Shown piece by piece: positions 32,386 through 36,757 of a DNA stretch of 36,757 bases. The translations under genes were made by a program, and so were the position numbers. The notes beneath the pieces are model-generated. The model had not been told where the DNA came from. It searched no databases and saw nothing but the letters and a program-made list of their open reading frames with translations. The stretch covers positions 1 through 36,757 of the forward strand of contig CANRPF010000015.1 of assembly GCA_947632375.1 (NCBI GenBank). Reading direction: 5' to 3'. The DNA is from an uncultured Bacilli bacterium (GTDB lineage Bacteria; Bacillota_I; Bacilli_A; RF39; UBA660). Within the stretch, counting starts at the first letter, position 1. Every line of letters starts with the position of its first letter.

Positions 32386-32394
32386 TGTTATAAT
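32386..32394 (+). promoter_or_regulatory. Extended -10 promoter of ychF
   Basis: TGTTATAAT (32386-32394), 23 bases before the ATG. Confidence 0.6.
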
Positions 32395-32417
32395 ACAAAA
32401 GAAATGAGGGATTTATT

Positions 32418-33518
32418 ATGTCATTAAAAGCAGGTATTGTAGGTTTGCCTAACGTTGGCAAAAGTACACTTTTTAATGCTATTACGAAGAAAAATATTTT
32501 AGCAGCAAATTATCCTTTTGCAACTATTGAACCTAATGTTGGAGTAGTTACTGTTCCAGATTATAGATTAGAATTTTTAGAAAATCTATATATGCCAGAA
32601 AGTGTAGTGCCAACAACTTATGAATTTATAGACATAGCAGGGTTAGTTAAAGGAGCATCTTCAGGTGAAGGATTAGGAAATAAATTTTTATCTCATATAA
32701 GAGAAGTTGATGCAATCGTAGAAGTAGTAAGATGTTTTGAAAATGCTGATATAACACATGTAGAAGGAAATGTTGATCCTATAAGAGATATTGAAATAAT
32801 TAACGTTGAGCTAATAATGTCTGATTTAGAAATTATTCAAAATAGAATGAATAAAATAGGCAAAAAAGCAGAAATGACTAAAGATAAAAAAGAACTTTTA
32901 GAAATAAATACTTTAAAAAAATGCAAAGAAAGTTTAGAAAAAAATATAGCATTAAGAAATATAGAATTTAGTGAAGATGAATTGTTAATATTAAAAAATT
33001 TTAGTTTCATTACTTTAAAACCTATTATATATGCTACTAATGTTAATGATGAAGATGCAATAGTAGGAACAAATGATTATGTAGAAAAAGTAAGAGAATA
33101 TGCTAGCAAAGAAAAATCTGGAGTAATTGTTTTGTGCGCAAAATTAGAAAGTGAATTAGTAGAATTAGAAGAAACAGATAAAAAGAACTTTATGAATGAA
33201 ATAGGATTATCTTCTAGTGGCTTAGATAAATTAATTTATGAAACATATGATTTATTAGGCCTTGCAACTTTTTTTACAGCAGGTCCTAAAGAATGTAGAG
33301 CGTGGACTTTTAAAAAAGGAATGAGTGCGCCCGAGTGTGCAGGAATTATACATTCTGATTTCCAAAAAGGATTTATAAGATGCGAGACTATGAGTTTTTC
33401 AGACCTGCAAAATTATGGTACTGAATTAAAAGTAAAAGAAGCTGGGAAAATGCGATTAGAAGGTAAAGAATATCTAATGCAAGATGGGGATATTTGTTAC
33501 TTTAGATTTAACGTTTAA
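32418..33518 (+). CDS. ychF: Ribosome-binding P-loop ATPase YchF
   Basis: Obg-family ATPase that binds ribosomes and links to redox and stress response. The P-loop GLPNVGKST is at 9-17; the DxxG motif DIAGLVKGAS follows, then a coiled-coil insert and NVND in the position of the NKxD-like motif, in line with ATP rather than GTP use. The C-terminal TGS domain ends in the usual MQDGDICYFRFNV. 366 residues is the family size. SD GAGGGA. Own promoter; no clear terminator before the rplK promoter. Confidence 0.95.
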   Translation: MSLKAGIVGLPNVGKSTLFNAITKKNILAANYPFATIEPNVGVVTVPDYRLEFLENLYMPESVVPTTYEFIDIAGLVKGASSGEGLGNKFLSHIREVDAIVEVVRCFENADITHVEGNVDPIRDIEIINVELIMSDLEIIQNRMNKIGKKAEMTKDKKELLEINTLKKCKESLEKNIALRNIEFSEDELLILKNFSFITLKPIIYATNVNDEDAIVGTNDYVEKVREYASKEKSGVIVLCAKLESELVELEETDKKNFMNEIGLSSSGLDKLIYETYDLLGLATFFTAGPKECRAWTFKKGMSAPECAGIIHSDFQKGFIRCETMSFSDLQNYGTELKVKEAGKMRLEGKEYLMQDGDICYFRFNV

Positions 33519-33543
33519 GTAAATTGTTATTTTATAAAAAATA

Positions 33544-33573
33544 TTGACATATAATTAATTATTATGATATTAT
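33544..33573 (+). promoter_or_regulatory. Promoter of rplK-rplA
   Basis: TTGACA (33544-33549) matches consensus; TATTAT (33568-33573) follows after 18 bases. Transcription should start near 33580. Confidence 0.65.
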
Positions 33574-33608
33574 CAATTATGCATTTATGTATATTTTTAC
33601 GTAATGTA

Positions 33609-33647
33609 TTGTGGAGGGGAAAAAGCGGATTTGCCCATATACCACAA
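33609..33647 (+). promoter_or_regulatory. Putative L1-type autoregulatory hairpin in the rplK leader
   Basis: TTGTGG (33609-33614) pairs with CCACAA (33642-33647); inside, GGG (33617-33619) pairs with CCC (33634-33636), leaving an uneven internal loop (2 and 5 bases). In many bacteria L1 binds a two-stem element with such an internal loop in the L11 leader to repress translation. The fit to a known motif was not tested. Confidence 0.45.
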
Positions 33648-33676
33648 CAGCGAAAATATGAAAGGATGTGTTTTTC

Positions 33677-34276
33677 GTGGCAAAAGAAGTCGTAAAGAAA
33701 ATTAAATTACAAATACCTGCTGGTAAAGCTACTCCAGCACCACCTGTTGGTACTGTTTTAGGACCTGCTGGTATTAATTTACAAGAATTTTGTACAAGAT
33801 TTAATGATGCGTCTAAAGACAAAATGGGAGATATCATTCCTGTTGAAATAAGTATTTATGATGATAGAACTTTTGATTTTGTATTAAAGACAGCTCCAGC
33901 AGCATTCTTAATCAAAAAGACTGCTAAAATTAAATCAGGTAGCAAAAAAGGTGCAAATGAAATTGTCGCAACTATTACTAAAGAAGAACTTAGAAGTATA
34001 GCAGAAAATAAATTGCCAGATCTAAATGCTTATGATATAGAAGCAGCTATGAAAATAGTTGAAGGTACTGCAAGAAATATGGGAGTTGCTGTTAAAGGTG
34101 TAAACGATCAAGAATTAGCAGCTCAAGCTGAAGCAGCTCATGAAGCAGAAATCGAAGAAGCAAAAAGAGAAGCTAAATTAGAAGCACTTGAAGAAGAAAT
34201 GAAGCAATCTTCAAATGCAGAAGTTGAAGTAATAAGCGAAAAATCAGAAAAAGAAGAACAAAACGAAGAAAATTAA
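33677..34276 (+). CDS. rplK: Ribosomal protein L11 with acidic C-terminal tail
   Basis: Large-subunit protein of the GTPase-associated centre, target of RelA and thiopeptides. Residues 1 to about 141 are a complete L11: [31 protein letters not shown], and the RNA-binding C-terminal domain ending [12 protein letters not shown]. Residues 142-199 are an extra charged tail, rich in Glu, Ala and Lys, predicted helical. The GTG at 33677 gives the family start MAKEVVKKI and has AAAGGA ten bases upstream; the GTG at 33668 is one base from the SD. First gene of the rplK-rplA pair. Confidence 0.95.
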   Translation: MAKEVVKKIKLQIPAGKATPAPPVGTVLGPAGINLQEFCTRFNDASKDKMGDIIPVEISIYDDRTFDFVLKTAPAAFLIKKTAKIKSGSKKGANEIVATITKEELRSIAENKLPDLNAYDIEAAMKIVEGTARNMGVAVKGVNDQELAAQAEAAHEAEIEEAKREAKLEALEEEMKQSSNAEVEVISEKSEKEEQNEEN

Positions 34277-34315
34277 TAAATTATCCGCTAATAAACCACG
34301 ATTGGAGGGAATTAA

Positions 34316-35014
34316 ATGAAAAAATCAGGAAAAAAATATGTGGAAGCTTCAAAAAAAGTAGAAAAAAACAAATTATATACTGTTAGTGAAGCAATAAAAC
34401 TTGTAAAAGAAACATCAATAACTAAATTTGATGGAACAGTAGAAGCTGTATTTAAATTAAATATTGATACTAAAAAATCTGATCAACAATTACGTGGGTC
34501 ATTAGTTTTACCTCATGGAACAGGAAAAACTAAGAAGACATTAGTTTTGGCAAAAGGACCACAAGCAGAAGCTGCTAAAAAAGCAGGAGCTGATTATGTA
34601 GGTGACGTAGATTTAATAGAAAAAATTCAAAAAGAAAATTGGTTTGACTTTGATACTATTATAGCTACACCAGAAATGATGCCAGCTTTAGGAAAGATTG
34701 GTAAAATTTTAGGACCTAAAGGATTAATGCCAAATCCTAAAACAGGAACTGTAACTTTAACTCCTGAAAAAGTTGTTGAAGATGTTAAAAAAGGTATGAT
34801 TGAATATAGAGCTGATTCATATGGAAACATCCATACTATTATTGGAAAAGTTTCTTTTGATGAAAATGCTTTAAAAGAAAATTTTGAATATTTAATGAAT
34901 ACTATTATTAAAGCAAAACCTTCTACAGTTAAAGGGACATATATTACTAATATTTCAATAAGCTCTACTATGGGCCCTGGAATAAAAGTAGATAAAAATT
35001 CTTTTGACAAATAG
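34316..35014 (+). CDS. rplA: Ribosomal protein L1
   Basis: Protein of the L1 stalk that moves E-site tRNA and often represses its own operon by binding the rplK leader. 232 residues, with KKSGKKYVEASKKVEK at the start, FDGTVEAVFKLNID, and the signature KILGPKGLMPNPKTGTV. SD GGAGGG precedes the ATG, 39 bases after rplK. Its last codons contain the -35 of the next promoter (35004-35009). No terminator separates it from rplJ. Confidence 0.97.
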   Translation: MKKSGKKYVEASKKVEKNKLYTVSEAIKLVKETSITKFDGTVEAVFKLNIDTKKSDQQLRGSLVLPHGTGKTKKTLVLAKGPQAEAAKKAGADYVGDVDLIEKIQKENWFDFDTIIATPEMMPALGKIGKILGPKGLMPNPKTGTVTLTPEKVVEDVKKGMIEYRADSYGNIHTIIGKVSFDENALKENFEYLMNTIIKAKPSTVKGTYITNISISSTMGPGIKVDKNSFDK

Positions 35015-35032
35015 AATTAAATATAATATAAT
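35004..35032 (+). promoter_or_regulatory. Consensus promoter of rplJ-rplL, inside the end of rplA
   Basis: TTGACA (35004-35009), 17 bases, TATAAT (35027-35032): a perfect sigma-A consensus. The -35 lies within rplA codons. Confidence 0.8.
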
Positions 35033-35049
35033 AATTTTTGATAAAAAAC

Positions 35050-35142
35050 GAGTACCATAGACAGTAGGGGAATAAAATCTTAATAATCCTACCGAGGGAA
35101 GATATAAAACGAATTTATACTTTCCGCATGGAAAGTTTTTTA
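35050..35142 (+). ncRNA. L10 ribosomal protein leader with attenuator
   Basis: Matches the L10 leader family: GTACCATAGACAGTAGG, then CTTAAT and CCTACCGAGG. GTAGG (35064-35068) pairs with CCTAC (35088-35092). Downstream, GGAAG-a-TATAAA (35097-35108) can pair with TTTATA-c-TTTCC (35114-35125), an antiterminator; ACTTTCC (35119-35125) can instead pair with GGAAAGT (35130-35136) before a T run, a terminator. Excess L10 or the L10-L12 complex is known to bind such leaders and lower rplJL expression. Confidence 0.9.
35119..35141 (+). terminator. Attenuator terminator of the L10 leader
   Basis: ACTTTCC (35119-35125), loop GCAT, GGAAAGT (35130-35136), then a T run. Lies 22 bases before the rplJ start and shares its left arm with the antiterminator. 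Confidence 0.85.
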
Positions 35143-35162
35143 TATATTAAAAGGAGGACAAA

Positions 35163-35660
35163 ATGGCAAGTGCAAAAATAATTCAAGAAAAACAAAATAT
35201 AGTTAAAGAAATATCTGAAAAATTAGATGATTCAAAAAGCATTATTTTATTTACTTATCATGAATTAACAGTTGCAGATATGTCTGAATTAAGAAGAAAA
35301 TTAAGAGAAAATTCTGGAGAAGTAAAAATTTATAAAAATACTTACTTAAAAAGAGCTTTAGATGAAAAGAATATTGATCTTGATAAATTCTTAGAAGGAC
35401 CAAATGCAGTGTTATTCGGAAAAGATGTTCTTGAACCTATAAAAGTTTTAAGTGAATTTGCAAAAGAACATGAAACTGTTAATATTCTAACAGGAATTGT
35501 TGATGGTGAAGTAGTTGATTATGATGTAATAAAAGCTTACGCATCAATCCCATCAAGAGAAAGCTTGCTTACTATGCTTGCGGGTGGCATGATAGAACAC
35601 TTGAAAAATCTATCTATTGGACTTAATTTATATGCCGAAAAATTAGGTGAAGAAAATTAA
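35163..35660 (+). CDS. rplJ: Ribosomal protein L10
   Basis: Base of the L7/L12 stalk; binds 23S rRNA near L11 and holds L12 dimers by its C-terminal helix. 165 residues with the N-terminal RNA-binding domain (ASAKIIQEKQNIVKEISEKL, YHELTVADMSELRRKLRE, VKIYKNTYLKRAL) and the C-terminal helix. SD AAGGAGG. Expression is under the attenuator in its leader. rplL follows after 20 bases, so the two form one operon. Confidence 0.96.
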   Translation: MASAKIIQEKQNIVKEISEKLDDSKSIILFTYHELTVADMSELRRKLRENSGEVKIYKNTYLKRALDEKNIDLDKFLEGPNAVLFGKDVLEPIKVLSEFAKEHETVNILTGIVDGEVVDYDVIKAYASIPSRESLLTMLAGGMIEHLKNLSIGLNLYAEKLGEEN

Positions 35661-35680
35661 TTTGAAAGGAATGATATTAA

Positions 35681-36049
35681 ATGGCAAAATTTACAAAAGA
35701 TGAATTTATAAGCGGTTTAAAAGAAATGACTATTCTAGAAGTAAAAGAATTAGTTGACGCTATGAAAGAAGAATTTGGAGTAGATCCAAGTGCTGTTGCA
35801 GTTGCTGCTGCTCCAGCTCAAGGTGCTCAAGAAGAGGAAGCTTCTACAAAAACTGTAGTTTTAAAAGATGCAGGTGCTGCTAAGATTGCTGTAATTAAAG
35901 TTATAAGAGAAATTACAGGATTAGGATTAGTTGAAGCTAAAGGAATGGCCGATAATGGTGGAAACATTAAAGAAAACATTTCTTTAGATGAAGCTAATGA
36001 AATTAAAGCTAAATTAGAAGAAGCTGGCGCTACTGTAGAATTAGTATAA
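35681..36049 (+). CDS. rplL: Ribosomal protein L7/L12
   Basis: Stalk protein that recruits translation factors. 122 residues: N-terminal dimerisation helices (to about 35), an Ala/Glu hinge (PSAVAVAAAPAQGAQEEEAS), and the C-terminal factor-binding domain with KIAVIKVIREITGLGLVEAKGMAD and the family end EAGATVELV. SD AAAGGAATG. A strong terminator closes the operon. Confidence 0.97.
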   Translation: MAKFTKDEFISGLKEMTILEVKELVDAMKEEFGVDPSAVAVAAAPAQGAQEEEASTKTVVLKDAGAAKIAVIKVIREITGLGLVEAKGMADNGGNIKENISLDEANEIKAKLEEAGATVELV

Positions 36050-36052
36050 TTG

Positions 36053-36082
36053 AATGAGTTCAAATATTGAACTCATTTTTTT
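36053..36082 (+). terminator. Terminator of rplJ-rplL
   Basis: AATGAGTTCAA (36053-36063) and TTGAACTCATT (36067-36077) form a perfect 11-bp stem with a 3-base loop, then T run. Confidence 0.9.
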
Positions 36083-36109
36083 GTCTCATAATTAAAAAAA
36101 TATGATAAT
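36081..36109 (+). promoter_or_regulatory. Promoter of the small membrane-protein pair
   Basis: TTGTCT (36081-36086) and GATAAT (36104-36109), spacer 17. Start expected near 36116. Confidence 0.45.
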
Positions 36110-36133
36110 ATATTATAAAGAGAAGTGATTTAT

Positions 36134-36259
36134 ATGAATAATAAAAAAGGTTGGGGATATGGTATATTTATAATATTGATTTGTATATTATCAACATTTT
36201 TATTGATAGCAAATCATTATTTAAATATTTTTATTGACGGAATGAGGTCAGCAAAATGA
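36134..36259 (+). CDS. 41-residue single-pass membrane protein
   Basis: Small gene. The product opens with MNNKKGWGYG, followed by one membrane helix (about 11-27) and a short tail. AGAAGTGAT lies just upstream of the ATG, and its stop overlaps the next start as ATGA, so the two genes are translationally coupled; both make N-terminally anchored small proteins. Coupling and a separate promoter support that it is real. Function unknown. Confidence 0.65.
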   Translation: MNNKKGWGYGIFIILICILSTFLLIANHYLNIFIDGMRSAK

Positions 36260-36612
36260 GAAAATTAGCTATCTTATGGGGGTTTTTAATAGTTTTGATA
36301 TCTACTTTTTTATTATTTATAGGAATAAATGCTTCTAAAAAATTTAAAGATTATAAATCTTTTGAAAATGATATAGTTGAAGCAGTCAAAGTTTATTCTG
36401 GTTTGGAAGAAAATTTAAGTTCTTTACCAAAAAAGGGAGAAAGTATAAAAATAACATTTAAACAACTAATAGAATCAAATTTATTAATAAATACTCAAGT
36501 AAATGGTGATAATTGTGTAGGTTATGGAGTAATAAAAGGTAAATCCGTATCATATGATTACGAAGCTTATATTAAGTGCAGTAATTATGAAACTGAAGGA
36601 TATAAAGACTAA
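36256..36612 (+). CDS. Small membrane-anchored protein, unknown function
   Basis: Not recognised; 118 residues with one N-terminal helix (about 4-24) followed by an extracytoplasmic domain. It contains two Cys (86 and 107, in DNCVGYG and IKCSNYE), which could form a disulfide. The N-terminus has some likeness to type IV pilin-like minor proteins, but no GFxxxE motif is seen. ATG overlaps the upstream 41-codon gene by 4 bases; GAGGTC is a plausible SD. It ends at a terminator, upstream of what should be the rpoB region in a typical Firmicute. Confidence 0.7.
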   Translation: MRKLAILWGFLIVLISTFLLFIGINASKKFKDYKSFENDIVEAVKVYSGLEENLSSLPKKGESIKITFKQLIESNLLINTQVNGDNCVGYGVIKGKSVSYDYEAYIKCSNYETEGYKD

Positions 36613-36621
36613 AAAGTGCGG

Positions 36622-36650
36622 AAAAAACGACAAAATTTGGCGTTTTTTTC
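36622..36650 (+). terminator. Terminator after the small membrane-protein pair
   Basis: AAAAAACG (36622-36629) pairs with CGTTTTTT (36641-36648); the inner CAA/TTG adds three pairs. More T follow. Confidence 0.75.
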
Positions 36651-36669
36651 TTTTTTTTAAAAAAATACC

Positions 36670-36698
36670 TTGCAAAAAGTAAAAAAATAGTGTAACAT
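36670..36698 (+). promoter_or_regulatory. Promoter and leader of a gene beyond the window
   Basis: TTGCAA (36670-36675) and TAACAT (36693-36698), spacer 17. GTGCT (36707-36711) and AGCAC (36723-36727) form a small hairpin in the leader, followed by GAAGGAG. The gene, probably rpoB by synteny, lies past the right edge. Confidence 0.5.
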
Positions 36699-36757
36699 GT
36701 AAATCAGTGCTAAAAAAGGAAGAGCACGAAGGAGTAATATACAAAAAAAGATATTGA

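Noticed and set aside
34627-35010. 127-codon minus-strand frame under rplA
   Set aside because: Shadow of rplA; no SD and no family features.
1-36757. UGA read as Trp (mollicute code)
   Set aside because: Trp codons are TGG throughout, TGA ends genes such as Abi_2 and alr, and an RF2 gene is present.
1-36757. tRNA genes, prophage, integrase or insertion sequences
   Set aside because: None was seen by eye on either strand; no GTTCGA-type arms or transposase motifs were found in the gaps.

Overview
The window is AT-rich bacterial DNA with tightly packed genes and strong Shine-Dalgarno (SD) sites. Most promoters are extended -10 (TGnTATAAT) and most terminators are short hairpins with T-tracts. 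Gene content (agr quorum sensing, long-form hpf, secA, RF2, L10 leader, YitT, Abi_2, Flg_new/InlB-repeat surface proteins) points to a low-GC Firmicute, probably an uncultured gut Bacilli/Mycoplasmatota-like lineage such as RF39; the lineage is inference. TGA is a stop here (prfB is present with its own frameshift site, Trp is TGG), so this is not a code-4 mollicute. Amidase, alanine racemase and signal-peptide-bearing surface proteins suggest a walled cell.

Layout. 1-60: 3' end of a 5S rRNA gene, then gltX. 1880-4599: an agr quorum-sensing locus arranged as agrA-agrC (+) converging on agrB-agrD (-). The 34-codon agrD (3878-3982) encodes the pheromone precursor and overlaps the end of agrB. 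4898-8246: cold-shock protein, long-form hpf and secA. 8391-27456: an accessory, mostly envelope-related block: GT-C glycosyltransferase, DUF1287 protein, XRE regulator plus DUF4097-like protein, HD hydrolase, heterodimeric ABC exporter, flavodoxin, small membrane protein, ferritin-like protein, a two-gene surface-protein operon, and a minus-strand operon of alanine racemase, ATP-grasp ligase and asparagine synthetase. This block lies between secA and prfB, which are neighbours in many Firmicutes. 27588-33518: prfB (programmed +1 frameshift), YitT, an amidase, an Abi_2 HEPN protein, an HtrA protease and ychF. 33677-36049: rplK-rplA and rplJ-rplL, each with an RNA leader; the rplJ leader is a recognisable L10 leader with mutually exclusive antiterminator and terminator. 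36134-36612: two small overlapping membrane-protein genes. The window ends in a promoter and leader for a gene beyond the edge.

How the parts fit. AgrB should process AgrD to a cyclic peptide that AgrC senses and AgrA answers. Racemase, ATP-grasp ligase and AsnB-like amidotransferase look like a D-amino-acid cell-wall module. The surface-protein pair, GT-C enzyme, amidase and HtrA also act at the envelope. Several start codons were moved to the start that sits correctly behind an SD: XRE 10588, HD 12219, second ABC 14700, flavodoxin 16576, small membrane protein 17168, ferritin-like 18062, Abi_2 30304, rplK 33677, and prfB extended upstream through its frameshift to 27588.
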